A stretch of DNA of 64,000 bases from Planctomycetota bacterium (lineage in GTDB: Bacteria; Planctomycetota; UBA1135; UBA2386): positions 1,065,306 through 1,129,305 of the forward strand of contig JACKIC010000001.1 of NCBI GenBank assembly GCA_020638655.1, in the 5' to 3' direction. Within the stretch, counting starts at the first letter, position 1; the number at the start of each line of letters is the position of its first letter. The position numbers and the translations under genes were made by a program. The notes under the pieces were generated by a model. That model saw only the letters and a list, made by a program, of their open reading frames with translations. It ran no database searches and was not told the DNA's origin. This document shows, piece after piece, positions 8,769 through 17,323 of this stretch.

Positions 8769-11700
8769 ATGCCGAGCCGCCAAACCGCCGTCCTCTCCGT
8801 CCTGTTCCTGGCATTGCTCGCGGCGCTGGGGTTCTGGCTGCTGCGCACCGACCTCGAGCCGGCGCGGCCGCCGCAGGATGCGGGCGCGAACGCGGCCGAC
8901 AGCGGCGGTCCCGCCGCCGGCGAACTGGTCGGCCAGGCCGGCGCGGCGGCGGTGTCCGGCGATGCCGGTGGCCGTGAGCAGGCGTCGATCGGCCGCGACG
9001 AGACGGGCGTGCGCGGCATCGTCGTCGACGCGCAGACGGGGCTGCCGCTCGGCGGTGTCGAGGTGCTCGCGGTCAAGGAGCAGCCGTCGTTCGAGCCGCT
9101 GGTGGCGCGCTTCCGCGGCCTGTTCCAGCAGGGCATGTTCGTGCAGACGCGCGCGCCGCGACGCGAGCTCGGCAGCACGGTCAGCAACCCCGACGGCACC
9201 TTCGAGCTGCGCGGCCTGCCGGCCGGCCTGGTGTTCCTCGACGGTCGCAGCGACGGCTGGTTCGTGCGCACGCCCGGCACCGCGCGCGTCGCGACCGGTG
9301 AGATCGTCGATGGCATCGAACTGCGCGCGTCGCCGGGCGGCCGCGTGCGCGGCGTGGTGCTCGGCGCCGACGGCGGCCCGGTCGCCGGTGCGGCGGTCAG
9401 CGTGCGGCCCGGGCTCAACGCGTTCTTCGGGCAGCTGACCGATCGCCAGTACCGCTGGCTCGAAACGACCACCGACAGCCAGGGGCGCTTCGATCTGCCC
9501 GGCGTGCCCGCCGGCAACGGCTACACGGTCGCGGCGTCGGCCAGCAACCTGGCGCTCGAGGAGCGACACGGCGTCGACGTGAGCGTCGGCCAGACCACCG
9601 ACGTGACGATGCGCGCGCACCTCGGCGCGCTGGTCGCCGGCGTGGTGCGCGACGGCGCCGGGCAGCCGGTGCAGGGCGCCAACGTGGCGATGGTCTACCT
9701 CGACATCAGCCGCGTGCTGTTCTCGGCCGACGGCCGCAGCGAGCCGATCGTCAGCGACGCCGATGGCCGCTTCGTGTTCGAGCACGTCGCCGCCGGACGC
9801 GTGGCGTTCGTCGCGGTCGCCCAGGACCTGGCGCCGAGCCAGATCGCCGAGCTCGCCGTCGTCGACGGCGGTCACTACGACGACCTCGAGTTGATCCTCG
9901 GCGAAGGCGCGACGGTCGGCGGCCTCGTCGTCGACGATCAGAAGCAGCCGGTCGCCGGCGCCACGGTCGCGATCAGTCCGTTCGAGCGGCCCAACGACCC
10001 GCAGTTCCTCAAGATGATGCTCAAGATCCGCCGCGTCGAGGTGACCACGGGCACCGACGGGCGCTTCGTCGCCAAGGGCATGACCGGCGAACGGCTCGTC
10101 GTGCAGGCGCAGAAGCCCGGCTACACGACGGCGATGAAGTTCGGCGTCAAGCTCGACGACCCCGAGATCGTCGTCGAGATCCAGCGCGGCGCGGTGGTGC
10201 GCGGCAAGGTGATGGTCGGCGAAGAGCCGCTGACGCGCTTCCGCGTCGATACGCGCACGTCCCCGATCCCGGCGCCCGAGGTCGCGGACGCCAGCGGCGA
10301 GCGCAACGCGCGCGGCGGCCGTGCCCGGGGCCGCAACACCGACGGAAACAGCAACACCGACGGCAACAGTGGCGCGACCTGGGCGGGCCCCGGGCGCGGC
10401 GGGCGCGGCATGCGCGAGGGCACGGTGCAGCTGCCCGAGGGGCAGACGATGATGGACCGCGGCCTCGACGGCAACTGGCGCGAGATCGCCGCCGCCGACG
10501 GCACGTTCGAGCTGCGCGGCATCCCGCCGGGTCGCATCCGCGTGCGCGTGCGCGCCGACGGCTACCTCGACGCCGAGAGCCAGGAGGTCGATCTGCAGCC
10601 CGGCCAGACCAGCGACGTGCTGGTGTTCCAGATCGCCGCGGGCGACGCGGCGGCCGGCGTCGTCGTCGACGACAGCACCGGCAAGCCGGTCAGCGACGCG
10701 CAGGTCACGGCCTACCGCGATCGCGGCAACGAGGGGTCGTCGCGCCGCGGCGGCCTGTTCCAGGCGAACATCGACCCGGAGGACTTCGACTTCCTCGGGC
10801 TTTCGTCGGCGACCAACCGGCGCAGCGCGATCAGCGACAGCAAGGGGCGGTTCCGCGTCACGTCGCTGGCGCCGGGCAAGTACCGCTTCACGGCGCGCCA
10901 CCCGGACATGGCCAAGGCGTCGACCAAGGACGTCGAGATCGTCGCCGACGCGCCGACTCCGGACATCGAGATCCGGCTCGACAGCGGCGGCGGCGTCGAG
11001 GGCAACGTCACCGGCTACGGCATGCGCCCGCTGCCCGACGCGCTGATGGTGGCGTTCAGCATCCAGACCGGGACCATGCGCAGCAGCACGTCCGACAAGG
11101 CGGGTTACTACCGCATCGACGGCCTGCCGCCCGGTCAGTACATCGTCTTCAAGTCCAAGCTCGACGAACGCGCCGACAACATCCCGCTCGAGCTGATGAG
11201 CAACATGCGGCTCAAGACGGTGACGGTGCGGCAGGGCAAGTTCGCGCGGCTCGACGTGCACGACGTCGGCGAGGACGGCGTGCGCGTCTTCGGCGTCGTG
11301 CGCGAGGCGGGCAAGCCCGTGGCGCGCGCGCTGGTGACGCTGCTGGGCAGCGACCGCGACGGTCTGCTCGGCATGGGCGTGCGCGCCAACGCCGCCGGCA
11401 TGGACGGCCGTTACGAACTGGCCGGCATCAAGCCCGGCAGCTACGTGATGCAGGTGAGCCGCTTCCAGGGGCAGCCGGTGCAGACCACGTTCGAGGTCGA
11501 GGTGCCCGACGAGGTGCGCGAGTTCGCCTTCGACATCGACCTGCCGACCAGCGAGGTCGTCGGTCGCGTGCTCGACACGCGCGGTCAGCCCGTGGCCAAC
11601 GTGCCGGTGTCGCTCGGCAGCGACGACAGCGCGCTCGGCGGCAGCGGCGGGCTGATCGGCATGATCGCGCAGAACGGGCTCAGCCAGGGCCGCACCAACC

Positions 11701-12527
11701 AGGACGGCGAGTTCCGGCTGCGCTCGGTCGCCGCGGGCACCTACCACCTGACCGCCAACAGCCGCATCGGCGGTGGGCCCAGGCGTCGCGGCGGCAACAG
11801 CGATGGCGGCGTGCAGCACGGCGAGGGGCGGCTCGACGAAGTCGTCGTCGACGGCCTCACCACGCTCGAGGGGCTCGTGGTCACGGTGCCGATCGCCGGG
11901 CGCATCAAGGGGCTGGTGCTCGACGGCTCGGGCCAGCCCGTCAGCGGCGCCGAGATCGCCTACGTCGAGACCACGGCCAGCAAGAAGAAGAGCGCCGGCA
12001 ACCCGATGCTCGACCTGCTCGGCGCGCAACCGCAGCCGATCCGCAGCAACAGCGAGGGCGTGTTCGAGATCACCGGGCTCAACCCCGGCAAGTACGACCT
12101 GCGCGTCGAGAGCGAGGCCGTCGAAGCGGGCAAGGCCGACGACGTCGCCGTCTTCGAGGACGCGGTCGCCGACGTGACGCTGCGTATGGTGCGCGGCGCG
12201 ACGCTGCGCGTGCGCGCGATCAACGTCGACAAGCAGCAGATCCCGATCGCCAACATCTCCCTGCTCGACGGCAACGGCAAGCCGGTGGTCAGCCGCGTGT
12301 CGACGCTGGCGGTGATGAAGCGGCTGATGGCGAGCCGCGACAGCGTGCAGGACTCGGGCTGGTACGAGTTCGGCAGCGTGCCGCCGGACACCTACACCGC
12401 GGTGATCACCGAGGCCGGCAAGCCGGACGTGCGCATCACCCGCACGATCACCGACGGCCAGACCTTCGAGTGGGACATCGACGTCGCCGCCGAATTGGCT
12501 GCGCGCGAACGCGACGCCAAGAAGTAG
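8769..12527 (+). CDS. Exported protein with ~11 carboxypeptidase-regulatory-like (Ig-fold) modules
   Basis: 1252 aa. The ATG at 8769 places a hydrophobic segment at residues 8-24 (signal anchor) followed by an Ala/Gly/Asp-rich linker; an in-frame start 38 codons upstream would spoil this. The rest is about eleven CarboxypepD_reg-like beta-sandwich modules of 90-120 residues, each opening with a pattern such as G.VRGVVLGADGGPVAGA.V and closing with F.L.G(L/V)P.G.Y.V. A low-complexity insert (two copies of NTDGNS) interrupts a module at 10337-10374. No enzyme domain is visible. Such chains act as extracellular stalks or adhesive proteins. It lies in the exported-protein block; the next gene starts 9 bp after its stop. 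Confidence 0.8.
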   Translation: MPSRQTAVLSVLFLALLAALGFWLLRTDLEPARPPQDAGANAADSGGPAAGELVGQAGAAAVSGDAGGREQASIGRDETGVRGIVVDAQTGLPLGGVEVLAVKEQPSFEPLVARFRGLFQQGMFVQTRAPRRELGSTVSNPDGTFELRGLPAGLVFLDGRSDGWFVRTPGTARVATGEIVDGIELRASPGGRVRGVVLGADGGPVAGAAVSVRPGLNAFFGQLTDRQYRWLETTTDSQGRFDLPGVPAGNGYTVAASASNLALEERHGVDVSVGQTTDVTMRAHLGALVAGVVRDGAGQPVQGANVAMVYLDISRVLFSADGRSEPIVSDADGRFVFEHVAAGRVAFVAVAQDLAPSQIAELAVVDGGHYDDLELILGEGATVGGLVVDDQKQPVAGATVAISPFERPNDPQFLKMMLKIRRVEVTTGTDGRFVAKGMTGERLVVQAQKPGYTTAMKFGVKLDDPEIVVEIQRGAVVRGKVMVGEEPLTRFRVDTRTSPIPAPEVADASGERNARGGRARGRNTDGNSNTDGNSGATWAGPGRGGRGMREGTVQLPEGQTMMDRGLDGNWREIAAADGTFELRGIPPGRIRVRVRADGYLDAESQEVDLQPGQTSDVLVFQIAAGDAAAGVVVDDSTGKPVSDAQVTAYRDRGNEGSSRRGGLFQANIDPEDFDFLGLSSATNRRSAISDSKGRFRVTSLAPGKYRFTARHPDMAKASTKDVEIVADAPTPDIEIRLDSGGGVEGNVTGYGMRPLPDALMVAFSIQTGTMRSSTSDKAGYYRIDGLPPGQYIVFKSKLDERADNIPLELMSNMRLKTVTVRQGKFARLDVHDVGEDGVRVFGVVREAGKPVARALVTLLGSDRDGLLGMGVRANAAGMDGRYELAGIKPGSYVMQVSRFQGQPVQTTFEVEVPDEVREFAFDIDLPTSEVVGRVLDTRGQPVANVPVSLGSDDSALGGSGGLIGMIAQNGLSQGRTNQDGEFRLRSVAAGTYHLTANSRIGGGPRRRGGNSDGGVQHGEGRLDEVVVDGLTTLEGLVVTVPIAGRIKGLVLDGSGQPVSGAEIAYVETTASKKKSAGNPMLDLLGAQPQPIRSNSEGVFEITGLNPGKYDLRVESEAVEAGKADDVAVFEDAVADVTLRMVRGATLRVRAINVDKQQIPIANISLLDGNGKPVVSRVSTLAVMKRLMASRDSVQDSGWYEFGSVPPDTYTAVITEAGKPDVRITRTITDGQTFEWDIDVAAELAARERDAKK

Positions 12528-12536
12528 CCTCTCGGC

Positions 12537-13073
12537 ATGGCGGCGACCGTCGAGCGTTTTGGTGTCGATCCCGCGACCGGGCGCGAGCTGTCGTTGGTGC
12601 GCGTCGAGGCGCCCGAAGAGCTCACCGCCGAGCTGTTGCCGCCGCGGCCGTTCGTCTGCCTGCTGGCCTGGAACGTCGCCGGCGTCGCCGCGGCGCGGCT
12701 CACGGCCGTGGCCCGCACCCTGATCGAAGCCGGTTGCGCCTACGTCTGCGCGCACGGCAGCGACTGCACACGCATCGACGACGCCGTCGACGAGGAGTGC
12801 GTGGACCGCCAGCTCGCCGGCCAGCAGGTGTCGTTCGTGATGACGTCGTGGCACGACGACGAGTCGCCCGAGGCAGCGCTGTGGTTCCTGCTCGAGAACA
12901 CGATCGTGGCGGACGACGTCGACGACGCCGACTACGCACCGTGGAATGCGCCCTGCCGACATGCGGTGGTCGTCGACATCGCCGGGGCGATCGCCGACCC
13001 GGAGGTGGTGCGCGCCGCGCTCGCGGCGCCGCGCGCGTTCTCGCAGCGTCTCGCCGAGCAGGATCCCGACTGA
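12537..13073 (+). CDS. Uncharacterised 178-aa cytosolic protein
   Basis: I do not recognise the family with confidence. The protein is acidic, has no signal peptide or membrane segment, and looks like a mixed alpha/beta fold: PFVCLLAWNV (about 38-47), a helix, then AYVCAHGSDC and a later strand VSFVMTSWHDDES. Five cysteines are present, two near each other in CAYVCAHGSDC. The gene is tightly spaced after the repeat protein (9 bp), so co-transcription is likely. It is the only non-exported product in this block. Confidence 0.65.
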   Translation: MAATVERFGVDPATGRELSLVRVEAPEELTAELLPPRPFVCLLAWNVAGVAAARLTAVARTLIEAGCAYVCAHGSDCTRIDDAVDEECVDRQLAGQQVSFVMTSWHDDESPEAALWFLLENTIVADDVDDADYAPWNAPCRHAVVVDIAGAIADPEVVRAALAAPRAFSQRLAEQDPD

Positions 13074-13123
13074 TCGCCGGCGACCCTGGACGGGGCGTGG
13101 CGGGTCGGGACAATCGCCTGCCC

Positions 13124-15208
13124 ATGCCGTCTCTCCACCGCGTCGCCTACTTCCTGCTCGGCCTGCTGCTGCTCGCCTTCCCGGCGCGCGCGACCTGGTC
13201 GATCCTGATCATCGACCTGTCGACGGGCGAGGTCGCGGTCGGGATCGCGACCTGCCTCACGGGCTTCGACCTCAAACCGGAGACGATCGTGGTCGTGCCG
13301 GGTTGGGGCGTCGCGGCGGCGCAGTCGTACGTCGGCCCGCTGAGCCTGCGCGAACTGATCCGCGCCGAGATCCTCAACGGCACGCCCGCGAACCAGATCC
13401 TGGCGATGCTGGCCAACGCCGACCCGGGCCACCAGTCGCGCCAGTACGGCATCGCCAGCATTCTCGGCGGCACGGCGACGTTCACCGGCACCGGGGCCGG
13501 TCCGTGGGCCGGCGGCGTCACCGGGCAGACGGGATCGCTGCTCTACACCGTGCAGGGCAACGTGCTCACGGGTCAGCCGGTGGTCGCGATGGCCGAACAG
13601 GCGATCCTGACCACGCCCGGCACGATCGACGAGAAGCTGATGGCGGCGATGGAGGCCGCCGCGTTGATGGGCGGCGACGGCCGCTGCTCGTGCGCGCCGG
13701 GGACCCCGACCGCCTGCGGCTCGCCGCCGGTGAGCTTCACCAAGTCCGCGCACATCGGCCTGATGGTGGTCAGTCGGCCCAGCGACATCGACAACCCGTG
13801 CGGCAACGGCCTGGGCTGCGGCAACGGCACCTACTGGATGGACCTCAACGTCGCCGGCCAGCCGGCTTCGGCCCCCGATCCGATCGTGCAGCTGCGCGGC
13901 CTCTACAACACGTGGAAGGCCAACCAGCTCGGTCGCGCGGATCACTTCCGGTCGACGGTGACGCTCAGCGGCAATCACCTGCGCGCCAACCGCGTCGACA
14001 CGATCACGGGCACCGTGACGCTGCGCGACGCGGCGGGCAATGCGCTCGGCAACGGGCTGCCCGTCACGGTGGGACTCAGCAATCGCAGCACCGTCGGCAA
14101 CGTCACCTTCTCGCCGGTCGTGCCGCAGCCCAACGGCACCTACACGTTCACGATGCGCGGCGATCTCGACGCCGGCGAGGCGATCGTCGACGTCGCCGTC
14201 AACGACGCGTTCGGTCGTGTCGGCATCGCCCCGCAGCCCGTGGTCACGGTCGACGACGCCTTCGGTCCCTGTGGCATCGGCGCGATCCCGAACGGGTCCG
14301 GCGGTGCTCGCGACGCCTTGCGCATCGACGGCCTGCCGGGCGTCGAGCGCGTCGCCCAGGTCGGCTTCGGCCAGCCGTTCGTGCTGTCGCTCGACGCGCC
14401 GGCCGGCGTGCCCAACACGCCGCCCGTGGGGCTGTTCGCGCTGTGGGCGCACCTCGGCCTGCCGCACCCGTCGGCGGCACTGCCGCTGGGCCCCAACCTG
14501 GGCTCGCTGTGTTTCACGCCGTTCCCGATCGCGCCGGCCGCGCCGACGCTGCTGGTCGCCGACTCGTTCGGCCTGGGTGGTTACATCGGCGCCGGTCCCG
14601 CGCCGCTCACGGTCGGGATCCCCGGCGTCGCGGCGCTGCTCGACGTCACCTTGCAGGGCGCGATGGCCGTCGATCTGCAGGGCACGTTCGCGGCCACCAA
14701 CGCGATCTACCTGCGCGTCGTGCCGGTCGCGCCGCCGACGATCTCGGCGGTGACGCCGCCGTCGCCGCTGCCCTCGCAGACCGTGATCGTGCAGGGCACC
14801 AACTTCCTCAACGGCCTCGAGGTCTACGTCGACAACATCCAGGTGCCGCTGCTGAGTCAGTCGCCGGTGTTGTTCTCGTTCGCGATGCCGGTCGGCATCG
14901 GCTGCGACGCCACGTTGTCGCTGCGCAACCCGGGCACGGCGCTGGTGACGCGCACGATCAACGGCACGCCGAACGTGGTGTCGATGCCGTTCCCCAGCGG
15001 CCCCGCCGCCGGCGGTGCGCTGTTCGCGATCACGGGCCAGAACCTCGCCGGCACCGCGGTGACCTTCAACGGCGTGCCGATGACGATCACGACGCAGAAC
15101 GCGACCTCGGTGGTCGGGACGACGCCGCCGGGCGCGCCCGGCCCGGCGATCGTGCGCGTGCGCAACCCCAACGGCTGCGAGACGACGCGGACCTACACCT
15201 ACCAGTAG
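13124..15208 (+). CDS. Exported DUF1028 (Ntn-hydrolase-like) protein with C-terminal IPT/TIG domain
   Basis: 694 aa. The signal peptide (about 4-20) ends near ARA, leaving a mature end beginning ATWSILIIDLSTGEVAVGIATC, the hallmark opening of DUF1028 proteins, which belong to the Ntn-hydrolase superfamily. The DUF1028 part spans about 22-240, including GWGVAAAQSYVGP and a Cys-rich insertion (CSCAPGTPTAC). A linking Ig-like region follows, then a beta module like those ending the propeller proteins (about 380-540), and an IPT/TIG domain at the end. Hydrolytic activity and substrate are unknown. DUF1028 proteins are usually about 230 residues; here the domain is the head of a long secreted chain, which is unusual. 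Confidence 0.8.
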   Translation: MPSLHRVAYFLLGLLLLAFPARATWSILIIDLSTGEVAVGIATCLTGFDLKPETIVVVPGWGVAAAQSYVGPLSLRELIRAEILNGTPANQILAMLANADPGHQSRQYGIASILGGTATFTGTGAGPWAGGVTGQTGSLLYTVQGNVLTGQPVVAMAEQAILTTPGTIDEKLMAAMEAAALMGGDGRCSCAPGTPTACGSPPVSFTKSAHIGLMVVSRPSDIDNPCGNGLGCGNGTYWMDLNVAGQPASAPDPIVQLRGLYNTWKANQLGRADHFRSTVTLSGNHLRANRVDTITGTVTLRDAAGNALGNGLPVTVGLSNRSTVGNVTFSPVVPQPNGTYTFTMRGDLDAGEAIVDVAVNDAFGRVGIAPQPVVTVDDAFGPCGIGAIPNGSGGARDALRIDGLPGVERVAQVGFGQPFVLSLDAPAGVPNTPPVGLFALWAHLGLPHPSAALPLGPNLGSLCFTPFPIAPAAPTLLVADSFGLGGYIGAGPAPLTVGIPGVAALLDVTLQGAMAVDLQGTFAATNAIYLRVVPVAPPTISAVTPPSPLPSQTVIVQGTNFLNGLEVYVDNIQVPLLSQSPVLFSFAMPVGIGCDATLSLRNPGTALVTRTINGTPNVVSMPFPSGPAAGGALFAITGQNLAGTAVTFNGVPMTITTQNATSVVGTTPPGAPGPAIVRVRNPNGCETTRTYTYQ

Positions 15209-15223
15209 TCGGCAAGTGCCCAT

Positions 15224-15268
15224 GCCATCGGGCTCGGCCCGCCCGCGCGGCGACGCGGCCCCGATGGC
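15224..15268 (+). terminator. GC-rich inverted repeat after the DUF1028 gene
   Basis: Perfect 9-bp arms GCCATCGGG and CCCGATGGC enclose 27 bases that are themselves GC-rich and partly self-complementary. It begins 16 bp after the stop codon at 15208 and precedes the next start by 70 bp. No T-run follows. The position suits a transcription terminator or mRNA-stabilising hairpin. Confidence 0.45.
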
Positions 15269-15338
15269 CCGACGATGCCCGCGCCGGGGCCCGCAAAGAC
15301 CTGAAACCGCGGGCCGCTGAGGTGCTACCGTGCACCCC

Positions 15339-17225
15339 ATGCGCCGCCACAAGCTCCTCTCGGTACCGCTGCTGCTGTTGACGTTTGCCGCCTGCGGCGG
15401 CGGTGGCGGTGGGGGCGGCAGCACGCCGACGGCGACGCCGACGCCCAACGCGGCGCCCGTCCTGAACGTGCCCGCGGGGTTGTCGGGCGGGCCGGTGCGG
15501 TTCTCGTTCGTGCTGCCGATGGCGAGCAGCCAGACGCTGACCTTCACCGCGGTCGACGGCGACGGCGATCCCCTGCTGTGGCAGCTCGGTGGCGCGGGCC
15601 CGGCGATGACGGCGGCCGGCATGGTGTTCGGTTCGCCGGTTCGCGGCGCATCGTTCCCGATCGAGCTGCAGGCCGTGGCGGCGCCGGCGGCGGCGACGGT
15701 CAACATCCTGGTCGAGGACTCGCGCGGGGCCGCGTCGTCGATCGACGTGCTGTTCGTGCGTTCGGGCGCGCCGACGATCACGGGCGTGGCGCCAGACAGC
15801 GCCTTCGCGACCGCGCCGCAGCAGGTGCAGATCAGCGGTTCGGCGTTCTCGCTCGGCAACTCGGTGCTGACCCGCGCGTGGTTCGGCGGCGCGTTGGCGA
15901 CCTTCACCACCGTCACCGACGAGAACACCCTGGTCTGTAATACGCCGTCCGGGGCGGCGCTCGGCGGCGCCGCGGTCACCGTCGACAACCAGTTCGGCAG
16001 CAGCGCGCTGCCGCCGAGCGCGTTCACGATGTACGAGTATCCGGTCAACTTCCTCGACGCGGACAACGCGCTCGACGGTGGCGCCGGCGAGGCGTTGGCG
16101 GTCGCCAGCGACGGCTTGCGCATGCATACGGTCTGGATCGAAGGCGGCATGCTCATGCACCGCAGCTCGGTCGACGGCGGCGCGACCTTCGCGGCGAGTC
16201 AGGTCCTCAGCGGGACGGACGTGCCCTCGCAGCCGCACGTGGCGGTCGTCGGCGATCAGGTCACGGTCGTATGGCTCGGCGATTCGAGTCTGCGGGCGCG
16301 TTCGTCGAGCGACGGTGGCGCGACCTTCGGACCGGTCGCGATCCTCGGTAACAGCGGCACGATCTTCTCCGTGCACCTCGTCGCGAGCGGCAACCGTCGC
16401 TACTGCGCGTGGATGTCGCACCTGTTCCCGAGCATCTCACAGCGCGTGCACATGACGTCGTCGGAGGACGGCGGCAACACCTGGCGCACCGCCACCTCGA
16501 TGACGAGCGGCACCAACAACCAGATCTTCCACGCCATCGGCTGTGACAGCGAGGTGGCGTGGATCGCAGCCGTCGACCCGCTCGCCACGCAGGCGGGGCT
16601 CTTCGTGTCGCGCACGACCGACGGCGGCGCCACCTGGTCCGCGGGGCAGCACGTCGGCCCGGTCAGCTCCGACATGTGGTCGCCGTGCACCTGCAACGTC
16701 GGCGCGCGCGTCTACCTCGCCTGGATGAGCGGCGGTGCCCTCCAGTACCTGGTCTCGGTCGATCGCGGCGCGACCTGGCCCAACCAGGCGACCGAACTGC
16801 GGCCCGCGAGCATGGGGCTGGCCTCCTCACCGAGCATCGCCTGCGACGGCGATCGCCTGTCGGCGGTCTACATGGTCGGCTCGGACACCATCGGCTACAC
16901 GCGCGTGGGCTCCGCCGGCGCGTTCCCCGAACACGTGACCTTGAGCACCGTGGTCGAACCGGTCGGCGCGCCGCAGGTCGGCGTCCGCGGCAACTACGTG
17001 TTCGCGGCGTGGCGCGGCGGCGACCTCGGGACCGGCACCGCGCGCATCCGCTTCGCCTCGTCGGTCGATCGCGGGCTGACCTTCACGGCGCCGGTCGGCC
17101 TCGGCGACGGCGCGGCCGCGCAGGACGAGCCGCAACTGGTCGTCGACGGCGCCCGCATGTGGCTCGGCTGGCGCGACAGCCGCGGCGCGACCCCGGCGCT
17201 GTTCTTCAACCGCACCGAGCAGTAG
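15339..17225 (+). CDS. BNR-repeat (sialidase-like propeller) lipoprotein with IPT domain
   Basis: 628 aa. The ATG at 15339 gives a lipoprotein signal with Cys20 (FAAC) followed by a poly-Gly tether; a GTG three codons upstream is the alternative. Domains: an Ig/cadherin-like N-terminal part (about 40-145), an IPT/TIG domain (about 148-235), then a propeller with Asp-box/BNR motifs of the S.DGG.TF type, such as SVDGGATF, SSDGGATF, SEDGGNTW and TTDGGATW. The sialidase catalytic Arg triad and Asp/Glu pair are not evident, so it is more likely a non-enzymatic propeller than an exo-sialidase. Probably anchored to a membrane by its lipid. Confidence 0.8.
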   Translation: MRRHKLLSVPLLLLTFAACGGGGGGGGSTPTATPTPNAAPVLNVPAGLSGGPVRFSFVLPMASSQTLTFTAVDGDGDPLLWQLGGAGPAMTAAGMVFGSPVRGASFPIELQAVAAPAAATVNILVEDSRGAASSIDVLFVRSGAPTITGVAPDSAFATAPQQVQISGSAFSLGNSVLTRAWFGGALATFTTVTDENTLVCNTPSGAALGGAAVTVDNQFGSSALPPSAFTMYEYPVNFLDADNALDGGAGEALAVASDGLRMHTVWIEGGMLMHRSSVDGGATFAASQVLSGTDVPSQPHVAVVGDQVTVVWLGDSSLRARSSSDGGATFGPVAILGNSGTIFSVHLVASGNRRYCAWMSHLFPSISQRVHMTSSEDGGNTWRTATSMTSGTNNQIFHAIGCDSEVAWIAAVDPLATQAGLFVSRTTDGGATWSAGQHVGPVSSDMWSPCTCNVGARVYLAWMSGGALQYLVSVDRGATWPNQATELRPASMGLASSPSIACDGDRLSAVYMVGSDTIGYTRVGSAGAFPEHVTLSTVVEPVGAPQVGVRGNYVFAAWRGGDLGTGTARIRFASSVDRGLTFTAPVGLGDGAAAQDEPQLVVDGARMWLGWRDSRGATPALFFNRTEQ

Positions 17226-17323
17226 GTCGGGCGGGCCGGGTTCGGGAGAAAGGGGACCCCCCGGTTACGACTCGGGGTGACGGGCCTACCATCGGCCTCT
17301 CGCCGTCCGAACCGAGGAACCCC

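Noticed and set aside
8472..12962. 1496-codon minus-strand open frame
   Set aside because: Antisense to the CarboxypepD_reg-like repeat protein; composition and lack of motifs mark it as a shadow.
12932..16156. 1074-codon minus-strand open frame
   Set aside because: Antisense to the DUF1028 and BNR genes, no motif, no start context.
15339..17225. Active sialidase
   Set aside because: Asp-box motifs are present, but I could not find the catalytic Arg triad, Tyr and acid, so only a propeller is claimed.
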